Below, piece by piece: positions 34,633 to 45,973 of a DNA stretch of 64,000 nt (the stretch's first letter is position 1; every line of letters begins with the position of its first letter). Where the stretch lies: positions 186,001 to 250,000 of the forward strand of contig NZ_FSRL01000002.1 of assembly GCF_900142295.1 (NCBI RefSeq), given 5' to 3'. Position numbers and translations under genes: made by a program. Source of the stretch: Vannielia litorea. GTDB taxonomy: Bacteria > Pseudomonadota > Alphaproteobacteria > Rhodobacterales > Rhodobacteraceae. The notes under the pieces are model-generated. The model saw only the letters and a list, made by a program, of their open reading frames with translations, was not told the DNA's origin and ran no database searches.

Positions 34633-35628
34633 ATGAACAAGTTCATTCTGGGCGCGCTCTCCGCGCTGACCCTTTCCGCTGGCGCCGCGCTGGCCGAGTA
34701 CCCCGAAAAAGAGATCCAGGGCATCATCCAGTGGGGGGCCGGCGGCTCCACCGACACGGTGATGCGCTCGGTCACCCCCCACGCCGAGGCGGCGCTGGGC
34801 GGCACCATCGTGATGCAGAACATGACCGGCGGCGTGGGCGCCATCGCACTCAACCACGTGGCCGACGCCGAGGCCGATGGCTACACCCTGCTGATGGGCG
34901 CCGAAAACCCGCTGCTCTACAAGGTGATGGGCCTGGGCGACAAGGACTACTCCGACTTCACCCCGATCAGCATCCTCGCCCGCGGCACGCCGATGCTGGT
35001 GGCCAATGTCGACGCGCCCTTCAACGACTACGCGGAGATGATGGCCTACATCAAGGAGAACCCCGGCGAAGTCCGCTTCGGCGCCACCGGCCCCGGCGGC
35101 CTGCCCTCCGTCATCACCGGGATGATCGGCGCGGTCGAAGGCGGCCTCGACGTGATCTCCGTGCCCTACGACGGTGACGGCCCGGCGCTGACCGCCCTCC
35201 AGGGTGGCGCGGTCGACGTCATGCCCGCCGTGCTCGGCGCCGCCATCGAGGGCATCCGCGCCGGCAACATGAAGCCGCTCGCCATCTTCGACGTGGAAAC
35301 CAACGCCAAGCTGCCCGACGTTCCGGTGGTGACCGAGTTCAACGACGCCTACGCCACCTACCTCCCCTGGGGCCCGTTCTTTGGCGTCTTCGTCGCCAAC
35401 GGCACCCCGGATGACGTGGTCGCCAAGCTCGCCGCAGCCTATGCCGAGGGCGCGAAGAACGAGGAGTTCGTCAAGCTGATGGACGACCGCGGCTTCACCA
35501 TGATGGGCATCTCCGGCCAGGAGGCGCAGGACTTCCTGACCAAATGGCAGCAGGGCACCACCTGGCTCCTGCAGGACGCGGGCCTCACCAAGGCCTCGCC
35601 CGAAGAGTTCGGCATCGCCCGCCCGTAA
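34633..35628 (+). CDS. tctC: Tripartite tricarboxylate-type transporter binding protein (TctC/Bug family)
   Basis: The 331-residue exported protein has a signal peptide to about residue 22 and the Bug fold, with IIQWGAGGSTDTVMR (about 32), GADVGATGPGG-like loop RFGATGPGGLP and GDGPALTALQGGAVDV. Bug proteins bind carboxylates through their paired beta-turns. The ATG at 34633 follows GGGAGGA. Co-regulation with a shikimate/quinate-type dehydrogenase suggests a hydroaromatic acid rather than citrate. Confidence 0.92.
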   Translation: MNKFILGALSALTLSAGAALAEYPEKEIQGIIQWGAGGSTDTVMRSVTPHAEAALGGTIVMQNMTGGVGAIALNHVADAEADGYTLLMGAENPLLYKVMGLGDKDYSDFTPISILARGTPMLVANVDAPFNDYAEMMAYIKENPGEVRFGATGPGGLPSVITGMIGAVEGGLDVISVPYDGDGPALTALQGGAVDVMPAVLGAAIEGIRAGNMKPLAIFDVETNAKLPDVPVVTEFNDAYATYLPWGPFFGVFVANGTPDDVVAKLAAAYAEGAKNEEFVKLMDDRGFTMMGISGQEAQDFLTKWQQGTTWLLQDAGLTKASPEEFGIARP

Positions 35629-35642
35629 ACCGCACCAGGGCT

Positions 35643-35712
35643 GGCGCGGGCTCCGCGCCGCCCTCTCAGCACAGAGCAGCGGGCGCCGCATCTCACCCGA
35701 GCGCGGCGCCCG
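35643..35712 (+). promoter_or_regulatory. Tandem hairpins between tctC and tctB
   Basis: Two stems lie in the 117-bp gap: GGCGCGG/CCGCGCC (35643-35659, 3-base loop) and CGGGCGCCGC/GCGGCGCCCG (35680-35712, 13-base loop). Neither is followed by a T-run. They likely stabilise the tctC message or reduce read-through. Confidence 0.6.
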
Positions 35713-35745
35713 TCTTGTCCCGAACGGCAGCCTGCGGAGAAGGCC

Positions 35746-36312
35746 ATGGAACATCTGGATCCGGACCATCACGACGGCACATCCGACGCCACCCCCGGCG
35801 GGGTCGCGGCCGAGCGCCGCCCCGGTGAGCTGGCCTTCGCCGCCTTCCTCCTGCTGGCCTCCCTCGGCCTGCTCTGGAGCGCCTGGGGCATCTCCGGCTT
35901 CCAGGCCCTCTCCGCGCCCGGCTCGGTGCCCATGGCCACCACGGCGGTCATGGTGGTGACGGCGCTGATCGTGGTGCTGAAAACCGCCCGCCTCCCCCGG
36001 ATTACCGGCGAGACCTTCTCGCGCGATATCCTGCCTCCCGTGGTGCTGATCTTCGCGGCCTTCCTCGTGGCCTTCGGCGTGGCGCTCAAGCCGCTGGGCT
36101 TCCTGCCCACCGCAGCCCTGTTCCTGATCGCCGCGATCAAGATCCTCTCGCGCCGCTCCTGGCCCTGGGTGCTGGTCGTCTCGCTCGGCTCGCTGGTGCT
36201 GATCTGGCTCATCTTCCGCATCGTCTTCACCGTGCTGATGCCCGCAGGCATCGTGCCCGAAGCCGAGGTCATCCAGCTCTTCCGCAACCTGCTCGCGGGG
36301 GCAGGGGAATGA
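35746..36312 (+). CDS. tctB: Tripartite tricarboxylate transporter small membrane subunit (TctB)
   Basis: The 188-residue protein has four or so membrane helices and a hydrophilic N-terminal tail (MEHLDPDHHDG). TctB proteins are poorly conserved; assignment rests on length, topology and position between tctC and tctA. It overlaps tctA by 4 bp (ATGA). Confidence 0.88.
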   Translation: MEHLDPDHHDGTSDATPGGVAAERRPGELAFAAFLLLASLGLLWSAWGISGFQALSAPGSVPMATTAVMVVTALIVVLKTARLPRITGETFSRDILPPVVLIFAAFLVAFGVALKPLGFLPTAALFLIAAIKILSRRSWPWVLVVSLGSLVLIWLIFRIVFTVLMPAGIVPEAEVIQLFRNLLAGAGE

Positions 36313-37826
36313 GCGCGCTCTGGGATTTCCTCACCGTCGTCACCCAGCCCCAGCTCCTGCTGCTGGTGGGGGTGGGCACCTTCGCCGGCATCTACGTAGG
36401 CGCGATCCCGGGGCTGTCGGTCACCATGGCGGTGTCGATCCTGATCTCCTTCACCTTCTCCTGGGATGTCTACCCGGCAATCTCGCTGATGATCGGCATC
36501 TACATGGGCGGGGTCTACGGCGGCTCCCGCACGGCGATCCTGCTCAACATCCCCGGCGCCCCCTCGGCAATCGCCACCGCGCTCGACGGCTACCCCATGG
36601 CCAGGCGCGGCGAGGCCGGGCAGGCCATCGGCGTGACCACGGTGATGAGCTTCATCGGCGGCTTCGTCGGCATCGGCGTGCTGGCGCTGGCCGCGCCGCT
36701 GGTGTCCGACTTCGCCCTGCGCTTCCAGCCGCGCGACTACATGCTGCTGGCGGTGCTCGGCATCCTGCTGGTCGGCTCGCTCTCGCAGGGCAGCCTCGTC
36801 AAGGGCATCTTTGCCGGCGCGCTGGGCATCGCCATCGGCGCGGTGGGCCGCGACCCGCTCACCTTCACCGAGCGCTTCACTTTCGACCTCAAGATCATGG
36901 AAGGCGGCATCAGCTTCATCGCCGTGATGATCGGCATGTTCGGCGTGTCCGAGGCCCTGCTGCAACTCCACCACGTCGACAAGGACGCAGTGCGCCAGAA
37001 GATCACCCGCATCGTCCCCTCGCTCGCGACCGTCCGCAAGCACCTGCCGCTGTCGCTCCAGACCTCCACCATCGGCGTGGTCATCGGCGCGCTGCCCGGC
37101 ACCGGCGGCGACATCGCCGCGCTCATGGCCTACGACCACGCCAAGCGGGTGACGAAGTCCCCCGAGCGCCCCTTCGGCGATGGCGCGATGGAGGGCCTCG
37201 TCGCGCCCGAAACCGCCAACAACGCCGCCGTCGGCGGGGCCTTCATCCCGATGATGACGCTGGGCATCCCCGGCGACGCGGTCACCGCCATCATGATCGG
37301 CGCGCTCTTCATCCACGGCCTCAATCCGGGGCCGATGCTGATGATCGACCAGCCCGACATGTTCTGGTTCATCGTCGGTGCGCTGGTCACGGCCAACGTC
37401 TTCATGCTGATCTTCGGCCTCACCGGCATCCGGCTCTTCACCCGGATCGTCGAGATGCCCCGCTCGGTGCTGATCCCGCTGATCATGCTGCTCTCCATCG
37501 TCGGCGCCTACGCGGTGAACAACTCGCTGACCGACGTGTACTGGATGCTCGGCTTCGGGGTCTTCGGCTACTTCATGCGCCACTACGGCTACCCGCTCGG
37601 CCCGGTGATCCTGGGCGTGATCCTGTCGCGCCTGCTCGACGACAACTGGCGCCGGGCGATCATTTCCGAGCGCGAGGACTTCTGGCGCTTCATGGGCGGC
37701 GTGGTGACCTCGCCGCTCTCGCTCACGCTCTTCCTCGCCGTCATCCTCATCTTCGTCTCCCAAACCCCGGCCTGGACATGGGCCAAGGCTCGCCTCTTCG
37801 GGCGCAAGCAAGGACAGCAGCAGTGA
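36309..37826 (+). CDS. tctA: Tripartite tricarboxylate transporter large membrane subunit (TctA)
   Basis: The 505-residue permease with about 11-12 helices has the family signatures GAIPGLSVTMAVSILISFTF, YGGSRTAILLNIPGAPSAIATALDGYPMARRG and the second repeat GALPGTGGDIAALMAYDHAKR. It performs secondary transport of the TctC ligand. The stop overlaps the dehydrogenase GTG by 4 bp. Confidence 0.95.
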   Translation: MSALWDFLTVVTQPQLLLLVGVGTFAGIYVGAIPGLSVTMAVSILISFTFSWDVYPAISLMIGIYMGGVYGGSRTAILLNIPGAPSAIATALDGYPMARRGEAGQAIGVTTVMSFIGGFVGIGVLALAAPLVSDFALRFQPRDYMLLAVLGILLVGSLSQGSLVKGIFAGALGIAIGAVGRDPLTFTERFTFDLKIMEGGISFIAVMIGMFGVSEALLQLHHVDKDAVRQKITRIVPSLATVRKHLPLSLQTSTIGVVIGALPGTGGDIAALMAYDHAKRVTKSPERPFGDGAMEGLVAPETANNAAVGGAFIPMMTLGIPGDAVTAIMIGALFIHGLNPGPMLMIDQPDMFWFIVGALVTANVFMLIFGLTGIRLFTRIVEMPRSVLIPLIMLLSIVGAYAVNNSLTDVYWMLGFGVFGYFMRHYGYPLGPVILGVILSRLLDDNWRRAIISEREDFWRFMGGVVTSPLSLTLFLAVILIFVSQTPAWTWAKARLFGRKQGQQQ

Positions 37827-38653
37827 CCGCCCTCAAGCTCGGCCTCATCGGCGACAATATCGCCAAGTCCAGCGCGCCCCGACTGCATCGCCTTGCAGGG
37901 GCCCAGAACGGCGTCGAGGTCACCTACGACAGGCTCGTGCCCGCGCAGATCGGCGAGCCCTTCGATGCGCTCTTCGCCAATTGCGCCCCGCGCGGCTACC
38001 GCGGCATCAACGTGACCTATCCCTACAAGGAGCGCGCCGCCGAGAAGGTTTCCATCGCCGATCCGCTGGTCCGGGCGATGGGCGCGGTCAACACGGTGCT
38101 CTTCGAGCCGGAGGGTCCGCAGGGGCACAACACCGATTACACCGGCTTCATCGCCGCCTACCGGGTGGCGCGTGGTGCCGAGGGGCCGGGCCTTGCCTGC
38201 CTCGTCGGAGCCGGGGGCGTGGGTCGGGCGCTGGCCTTCGCGCTGGTGACGCTGGGCGCCGAGGAGATCCGCCTCTGCGACCGCGACACCGCCAAGGCCG
38301 AGGCGCTGGCCGCCGACCTGGGCGCGCTTCCCGGCGCCCCCCGTCTCGTGGTCGAGCCCGACGCCCGCCGCGCCAGCGCCGGGGCCACCGGCCTGCTCAA
38401 CGGCACGCCGCTGGGGATGGACGGCATCGGCGGCAACGCCTTTCCCGAAGGGGCGACCGGGGGTGCGAAATGGGTGTTCGACGCGGTCTATACCCCGGTC
38501 GAGACCCCGTTCATCACCGAGGCCCGCGCCGGCGGCCTGCAGGTGATCTCGGGCTACGAGCTGTTCTTCTGGCAGGGCGTTCACGCCTGGGGCCATTTCT
38601 CCGGCACCCCGCTCGACGAACCCGCCCTCCGCCGCGCCCTGGCCGCGGGCTAA
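37823..38653 (+). CDS. Shikimate/quinate 5-dehydrogenase-like enzyme
   Basis: The 276-residue NAD(P) enzyme of the AroE/YdiB family shows the substrate loop AKSSAPRLH (SxS-type), catalytic Lys in NVTYPYKE (about 67), NTDYTGF (about 97-103) and the Rossmann GAGGVGRA. The GTG at 37823 overlaps the tctA stop, so it is co-transcribed with a transporter. This argues for a catabolic enzyme using imported shikimate, quinate or a relative, rather than the housekeeping AroE. Confidence 0.88.
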   Translation: MTALKLGLIGDNIAKSSAPRLHRLAGAQNGVEVTYDRLVPAQIGEPFDALFANCAPRGYRGINVTYPYKERAAEKVSIADPLVRAMGAVNTVLFEPEGPQGHNTDYTGFIAAYRVARGAEGPGLACLVGAGGVGRALAFALVTLGAEEIRLCDRDTAKAEALAADLGALPGAPRLVVEPDARRASAGATGLLNGTPLGMDGIGGNAFPEGATGGAKWVFDAVYTPVETPFITEARAGGLQVISGYELFFWQGVHAWGHFSGTPLDEPALRRALAAG

Positions 38654-38685
38654 CCAATAACCACACCTTATCGCGGCCTTCGTGA

Positions 38686-40992
<2,307 letters not shown>

Positions 40993-41016
40993 TCTAAAGA
41001 ACCCACCACGGAAGAA

Positions 41017-41045
41017 GGGCGCGGGGGCAACCTCGCGCCCTTTTT
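41017..41045 (+). terminator. Rho-independent terminator of katG
   Basis: GGGCGCG and CGCGCCC form a seven-base stem with a short loop, followed directly by TTTTT. Confidence 0.85.
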
Positions 41046-41156
41046 CATGACACCTCGCGTGCCCCGGCAATCGCTCGGTCAGCGACCTGCCGAAAACGGG
41101 CACTGGAAAAATCGGTCGGCAGGCTGTCAAATCAGTTCGATAATGGAATGAGAATA

Positions 41157-41194
41157 ATATTGCCTATATAGGCAATATAGTGCACAAAACTTGC
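41157..41194. promoter_or_regulatory. 22-bp perfect palindrome and BoxR-like motif upstream of livJ
   Basis: 41157-41178 is a perfect palindrome with arms ATATTGCCTAT and its complement. It is followed by TGCACAAAACTTGC (41181-41194). The second element, including the preceding CAATAT, recurs in nearly the same form at 48761-48778 beside the benzoate-CoA ligase remnant. Both sit about 45-80 bp before the livJ ATG. Confidence 0.65.
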
Positions 41195-41237
41195 GACGCC
41201 CGGCGCGAACCGGGGCGCGACACCAGGGAGGAACAAC

Positions 41238-42419
41238 ATGAACAAGCTACTCACGGCGGCCCTCGCGGCCAGCCTGACTGCCACTGCCGCCCATGCCGAG
41301 AGCGTGAAGGTCGGCTTCGTCACCACGCTCACCACGCCCGCCGCGGTGATCGGCAAGGACATGGAGAACGCGGTCAACCTCGCCGTCGAGCACCTCGGCG
41401 GCAAGGCCGGCCCGCTCGATCTCGAGGTGATCTTCGGCGACGACCAGTTCGCCCCCGAAGCCGGCAAGCAGGCCACCGACAAGCTGGTGAAGCAGGACAA
41501 CGTCGACTTCGTCGCAGGCTACATCTGGAGCCACGTGCTGCTGGCCTCGCGCAAGTCTGTCGTGGATGCCGACAAGATCCTGATCTCCGCCAACGCGGGC
41601 CCCTCCGAGATGGCCGGCAAGCTCTGCAACAAGAACTACTTCTCGACCTCCTGGCAGAACGACCAGACCCCGATGGCGATGGGCGAGGTGCTCAACGCGT
41701 CGGGCGTCAAGTCGCTCTACCTGATGGCCCCCAACTACGCCGCCGGCAAGGACATGACCGCCGGCGTGGAGCGCACCTTCGCGGGCGAGATCGTCGGCAA
41801 GGACCTCACCAAGTGGGGCGCCGACGCCCAGCTCGACTTCTCCGCCGAGCTGGCCAAGGCCAAGGCCTCGGGCGCCGACGGCCTCTTCGTCTTCTACCCC
41901 GGCGCCGCCGCCGGAGCCTTCGTGAAGCAGTACCAGCAGGCCGGCCTCAAGGACACACTGCCGCTCTACTCGGTCTTCACCATCGACGGCATCTCGCTTC
42001 CCAAGCTCCAGCAAGCCGGGTTCTCCGACATCCTCGGCTCCAAGATCACCCAGGAGTGGGATCCCTCGCTCGACAACGAGGCCAACAAGAAGTTCGTCAC
42101 CGACTTCAAGGCCAGGTTCGGCACCTACCCCAGCTTCTACGCCGCCCAGAGCTATGACGCGATCATGCTGATCGCCTCCGCCGTGGCCGCCGTGGACGGC
42201 AACCTCGAAGACAAGGACGCGCTCCGCGCCGCCGTCAAGGCCGCCGACTTCGCCTCCGTGCGCGGCAACTTCAAGTTCGGCACCAACAACATGCCGGTGC
42301 AGAACTTCTATCTCCGCGAAGTGGTTGAAGATGCCGACGGCACCTGGACGACCAGGGTGGTCCAGACGGTCTACACCGACCACGTCGACAGCTTCGCCGC
42401 CGAATGCAACATGAAATGA
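41238..42419 (+). CDS. livJ: Branched-chain-type ABC transporter substrate-binding protein
   Basis: The 393-residue exported protein (signal peptide to about residue 20) of the LivJ/type I periplasmic-binding family has IGKDMENAVNLAVEHLGGKAGPLDLEVIFGDDQF and GYIWSHVLLASRKSVVDADKILISANAGPSEMAG. Homologous proteins accompany aromatic-acid degradation loci. The shared upstream motif with the benzoate scar suggests benzoate or another aromatic acid as ligand, not amino acids. GGGAGG precedes the ATG. Confidence 0.9.
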   Translation: MNKLLTAALAASLTATAAHAESVKVGFVTTLTTPAAVIGKDMENAVNLAVEHLGGKAGPLDLEVIFGDDQFAPEAGKQATDKLVKQDNVDFVAGYIWSHVLLASRKSVVDADKILISANAGPSEMAGKLCNKNYFSTSWQNDQTPMAMGEVLNASGVKSLYLMAPNYAAGKDMTAGVERTFAGEIVGKDLTKWGADAQLDFSAELAKAKASGADGLFVFYPGAAAGAFVKQYQQAGLKDTLPLYSVFTIDGISLPKLQQAGFSDILGSKITQEWDPSLDNEANKKFVTDFKARFGTYPSFYAAQSYDAIMLIASAVAAVDGNLEDKDALRAAVKAADFASVRGNFKFGTNNMPVQNFYLREVVEDADGTWTTRVVQTVYTDHVDSFAAECNMK

Positions 42420-42433
42420 CCTGAAACACCGGT

Positions 42434-42456
42434 CGGGCAGGGGCCTCTCCTGCCCG
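42434..42456 (+). promoter_or_regulatory. Intergenic hairpin between livJ and livH
   Basis: CGGGCAGG and CCTGCCCG form an eight-base perfect stem with a seven-base loop; no T-run. Placed like the hairpins after the other binding-protein genes. Confidence 0.6.
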
Positions 42457-42483
42457 CCCGCTCACGAGACGCGCACACACCCC

Positions 42484-43407
42484 GTGGATACTTCCCTCCT
42501 CGTCATCCAAACGCTGAACGGCCTGCAACTCGGGCTGCTGCTGTTTCTCGTCGCCTCCGGGCTGACGCTGGTCTTCGGCATCCTCGATTTCGTCAACCTC
42601 GCCCACGCCTCGCTCTACATGCTGGGCGCCTTCATCTGCGCCTCGCTGACCTACCTCGTCGGCAACTTCTTTCTCGCCGTGCTCATCGCCCTGCCGCTCA
42701 CCGCCGCGCTGGGCTGGGCGGTAGAGCGCTTCGTCGCTCGCCCGCTCTACGCCCGCGACCACCTCGACCACGTGCTCGCCACCTTCGGCCTGATCCTCGT
42801 GCTCGATACCGCGGCCCACCTGATCTGGGGCCCCGAAGGCATCGCCGTGCCGCTGCCTCCCGCCTTCCAAGGCCAGGTCACCCTGTCGGAAACCCTGGTG
42901 ATCCCCACCTACCGCCTCGTCATCATCGCCGCGGGCCTCGCTGCGGCGGGCGGGCTCTACTGGATGGTCACCCACACCCGCCTCGGCATGCTGATCCGCG
43001 CCGGCGCCTCCAACCGCACCATGGTGGCCGCGCTCGGCATCAACATCGAGCTGCTCTTCGGCCTCGTCTTCGCCCTCGGCGCGGCCCTCGCGGGCCTTGC
43101 CGGCATGCTGATCGCACCGATCACCGAGGCCTCCATCGGCATGGGCAACCAGGTCATCATCACCGCCTTCGTCGTCATCATCGTCGGCGGCATCGGCTCG
43201 ATGAAGGGCGCCTTCATCGCCGCCCTGCTGATCGGCCTGATCGACACGCTGGGGCGCTCGTTTCTCGATGATATCTTCAAGCTGGTGATGAGCCCGGTGG
43301 CGGCCGAAAACTCCGCCCCCGCGATCTCCGCCATGCTGATCTACATCATCATGGCCTGCGTGCTCGCCCTGAAACCGCAGGGCCTGTTCCCGCCGAAGGT
43401 GCGGTGA
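42484..43407 (+). CDS. livH: Branched-chain-type ABC permease LivH
   Basis: The 307-residue membrane protein has about eight helices and the family's NGLQLGLLLFLVASGLTLVFGILDFVNLAHASLYMLG start and GGIGSMKGAFIAALLIGLIDTLG near the end. The start is a GTG at 42484. It forms the channel with LivM. Confidence 0.93.
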   Translation: MDTSLLVIQTLNGLQLGLLLFLVASGLTLVFGILDFVNLAHASLYMLGAFICASLTYLVGNFFLAVLIALPLTAALGWAVERFVARPLYARDHLDHVLATFGLILVLDTAAHLIWGPEGIAVPLPPAFQGQVTLSETLVIPTYRLVIIAAGLAAAGGLYWMVTHTRLGMLIRAGASNRTMVAALGINIELLFGLVFALGAALAGLAGMLIAPITEASIGMGNQVIITAFVVIIVGGIGSMKGAFIAALLIGLIDTLGRSFLDDIFKLVMSPVAAENSAPAISAMLIYIIMACVLALKPQGLFPPKVR

Positions 43408-43549
43408 GGCACATGGCGCACCAGAAGGGATTTCGATTGGATTTTCTCAGCAAGAAAATCGGCAGTTCGATTCAAACTGCTCCCAGTTTTCTGCATTGTC
43501 TTGCTCCAACCCTCCATCCGCAACGCCAGCCAATGGCGGGCCGCCTTCA
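43408..43549 (+). other. livH-livM gap with a hairpin
   Basis: The 142-bp gap is unusually AT-rich for this operon. GATTTTCT/AGAAAATC (43440-43460) forms an eight-base stem with a five-base loop. A six-codon frame (ATG at 43533) ends in a TGA overlapping the livM ATG and could couple translation. No promoter is obvious. Confidence 0.4.
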
Positions 43550-44509
43550 ATGAGCGCCCGCGCCCTGATCACCCTCGCCGCCATGGCCCTGCTCGCGGTG
43601 CTGCCTCCGGTGTTCTACTTCACCGGCAACGCCTTCTGGCTCGACCTCGCCACCCGGCTCACCATCCTCGCCATTGCCGCCACCTCGCTGAACCTCATCC
43701 TCGGCTACGGCGGGCTGGTCAGCTTCGGGCACGCCGCCTATGTCGGGCTGGGGGCCTATGCCGTGGGCATCCCGGCCTATCACTGGCTCTACGGCGGGCT
43801 CGAGTCGGTGGGGCTCGACACCACCTCCGGCCTCGTCCAGATCCCGCTCGCCATGGTGGTCTGCGCGCTCTTCGCCCTCGTCACCGGGGCAATCTGCCTG
43901 CGCACCAGGGGCGTCTACTTCATCATGATCACCATGGCCTTCGCCCAGATGATCTACTACGCCATCGTCTCGATCGAGACCTACGGCGGCGACGACGGGC
44001 TGGTGATCGACACCCGCTCCGAACTCCCCGGCCTCGACCTCGACGAGCCGCTCCAGCTCTTCGGCCTCGCCTATGTGTCGCTCCTCGCGGCCTTGCTGAT
44101 CGTCCGCATGATCACCCGCTCGCGCTTCGGCATGGTGCTGCGCGGCGCCAAGGGCAACGCCGAGCGGGTGCAAATGATGGGCCTCAACCCCTACGCCTAC
44201 CGCCTCACCGCCTATGTGATCTCCGGCGCCATGGCCGGCTACGCGGGCGCGCTCCTGGGCAACTTCACCACCTTCATCTCCCCCGAGATGATGGACTGGA
44301 CCCGCTCGGGCGAGCTGATGTTCATGGTCATCCTCGGCGGTGCAGCCACCACCGGCGGCCCGGTGCTGGGCGCGGCGGCCTTCATCATCCTCGAAGAGCT
44401 GCTGAGCCACTTCACCATCTACTGGCACCTGCCCTTCGGCCTGCTGCTCATCGCCGTGGTGCTCTTCACCCGCGGCGGGCTGATGGGCATGCTCGGGGGG
44501 CGCAAATGA
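43550..44509 (+). CDS. livM: Branched-chain-type ABC permease LivM
   Basis: The 319-residue permease has SLNLILGYGGLVSFGHAAYVGLGAYAVG and RGVYFIMITMAFAQMIYY, both typical of LivM. The ATG at 43550 begins the conserved first helix. Its stop overlaps the livG ATG by 4 bp. Confidence 0.93.
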   Translation: MSARALITLAAMALLAVLPPVFYFTGNAFWLDLATRLTILAIAATSLNLILGYGGLVSFGHAAYVGLGAYAVGIPAYHWLYGGLESVGLDTTSGLVQIPLAMVVCALFALVTGAICLRTRGVYFIMITMAFAQMIYYAIVSIETYGGDDGLVIDTRSELPGLDLDEPLQLFGLAYVSLLAALLIVRMITRSRFGMVLRGAKGNAERVQMMGLNPYAYRLTAYVISGAMAGYAGALLGNFTTFISPEMMDWTRSGELMFMVILGGAATTGGPVLGAAAFIILEELLSHFTIYWHLPFGLLLIAVVLFTRGGLMGMLGGRK

Positions 44510-45255
44510 GCCTGCTCGAAACCCGCAACCTGATGAAGAGCTTCGGCGGCATCCGCGCCACGAGCGACCTCAGCCTCTCGGTCGAGCCCGGCGAGCTGCA
44601 CGCCATCATCGGCCCCAACGGCGCGGGCAAGACCACGCTCATCACCCAGCTCTGCGGCACCCAGGCGCCCGACGCCGGGCAGGTGCTCTTCAAGGGCCGC
44701 GACATCACCGCACTGGCCCCGCACAAACGCGCCCGCCTCGGCATCACCCGCAGCTTCCAGATCACCTCCCTGATCGCCGACATGACCGTGGTGGAGAACA
44801 TCGCGCTCGCCGTCCAGGCCCGCGAAGGCTCCTCCTTCCGCTTCTTCCGCGCCGCCGACAGCATCCCCGCCACCCGCGCCAAGGCAATGGATCTGCTCGC
44901 CCGCGTCGGCCTTGCCGAGAAGGCCGGCATGGTCACCTCCGCGCTCTCCCACGGCGAGCACCGCCACATGGAGATCGCCATCGCGCTGGCCAGTCAGGCC
45001 GAGCTGATGCTGCTCGACGAGCCCATGGCCGGGCTGGGGCCGGAGGAAAGCGCCCGCATGGTCGAGCTGCTCCGAGGCCTCAAGGGCCGCCACACCATCG
45101 TCCTGATCGAGCACGACATGGATGCCGTCTTCGCCCTGGCCGACCGGATCTCGGTGCTGGTCTACGGCACCATCATCGCCACCGGCGACCCGGCCTCGAT
45201 CCACGCCAACAAGGAGGTCGAGGCCGCCTACCTCGGGGAAGAGACCCATGCTTGA
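44506..45255 (+). CDS. livG: Branched-chain-type ABC transporter ATPase LivG
   Basis: The 249-residue ATPase has Walker A GPNGAGKTT (about 37), Walker B LMLLDEPMAGLGP and the H-loop IEHDMDAVF. The signature is LSHGEHRHMEIA, with His-Gly-Glu-His in place of LSGGQQQ, a form common in transporters of this family linked to aromatic or urea uptake. It overlaps livF by 8 bp. Confidence 0.93.
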   Translation: MSLLETRNLMKSFGGIRATSDLSLSVEPGELHAIIGPNGAGKTTLITQLCGTQAPDAGQVLFKGRDITALAPHKRARLGITRSFQITSLIADMTVVENIALAVQAREGSSFRFFRAADSIPATRAKAMDLLARVGLAEKAGMVTSALSHGEHRHMEIAIALASQAELMLLDEPMAGLGPEESARMVELLRGLKGRHTIVLIEHDMDAVFALADRISVLVYGTIIATGDPASIHANKEVEAAYLGEETHA

Positions 45256-45949
45256 GGTCGCCGGTCTCCAGGCCCACTACGGGCCGTCCCAGGCGCTCTT
45301 CGACATCTCGCTCCAGGTCGGGGCAGGGCAGGTGGTCACGCTGCTCGGCCGCAACGGCATGGGCAAGACCACCACCATCAGCGCGATCATGGGCATCGTG
45401 AAGCCCTCGGCGGGCAGCATCCGGCTCGAGGGGCAGGAGCTGGCCGGCATGCCCTCGCACCGCATCGCCAACCTCGGCCTCGGGCTGGTGCCCGAAGGCC
45501 GCCAGATCTTTCCCAATCTGACCGCCCGCGAGAACCTCGTCGCCACCGCCTCCAACCACCTCGACCAGCCCGACCCCTGGACCGAGGAGCGCGTCTATGC
45601 GCTCTTCCCCGAACTGGCCGAGCGCACCTCCTCGATGGGCAACCTGCTCTCCGGCGGCGAGCAGCAGATGCTCGCCATCGGCCGCGCGCTCATGACGAAC
45701 CCCCGCCTGCTGATCCTCGACGAGGCCACCGAGGGCCTCGCCCCGCTGGTCCGCGCCAAGATCTGGCAGGCGCTGGCACAGATCCGCGACACCGGCCTGT
45801 CGATCCTGGTGGTCGACAAGAACCTGCACGACCTGATGCGCCTCGCCGACCGCCACGTGGTGATCCAGCGCGGCGAGACCGTCTGGCAGGGCACATCGGC
45901 GGAACTCGAGGCGGATGTGGTCGCGCGGGAGAGGTTCCTCGGTCTGTGA
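45248..45949 (+). CDS. livF: Branched-chain-type ABC transporter ATPase LivF
   Basis: The 233-residue ATPase has Walker A GRNGMGKTT (about 35), signature LSGGEQQMLAIGRALM, Walker B LLILDEATEGLAP. The usual H-loop His is replaced in ILVVDKNLHDLM (Asp-Lys-Asn), as seen in some LivF proteins. It completes livJHMGF. Confidence 0.93.
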   Translation: MLEVAGLQAHYGPSQALFDISLQVGAGQVVTLLGRNGMGKTTTISAIMGIVKPSAGSIRLEGQELAGMPSHRIANLGLGLVPEGRQIFPNLTARENLVATASNHLDQPDPWTEERVYALFPELAERTSSMGNLLSGGEQQMLAIGRALMTNPRLLILDEATEGLAPLVRAKIWQALAQIRDTGLSILVVDKNLHDLMRLADRHVVIQRGETVWQGTSAELEADVVARERFLGL

Positions 45950-45973
45950 GATCGGTGGGCCGCCCGCCGGTCG

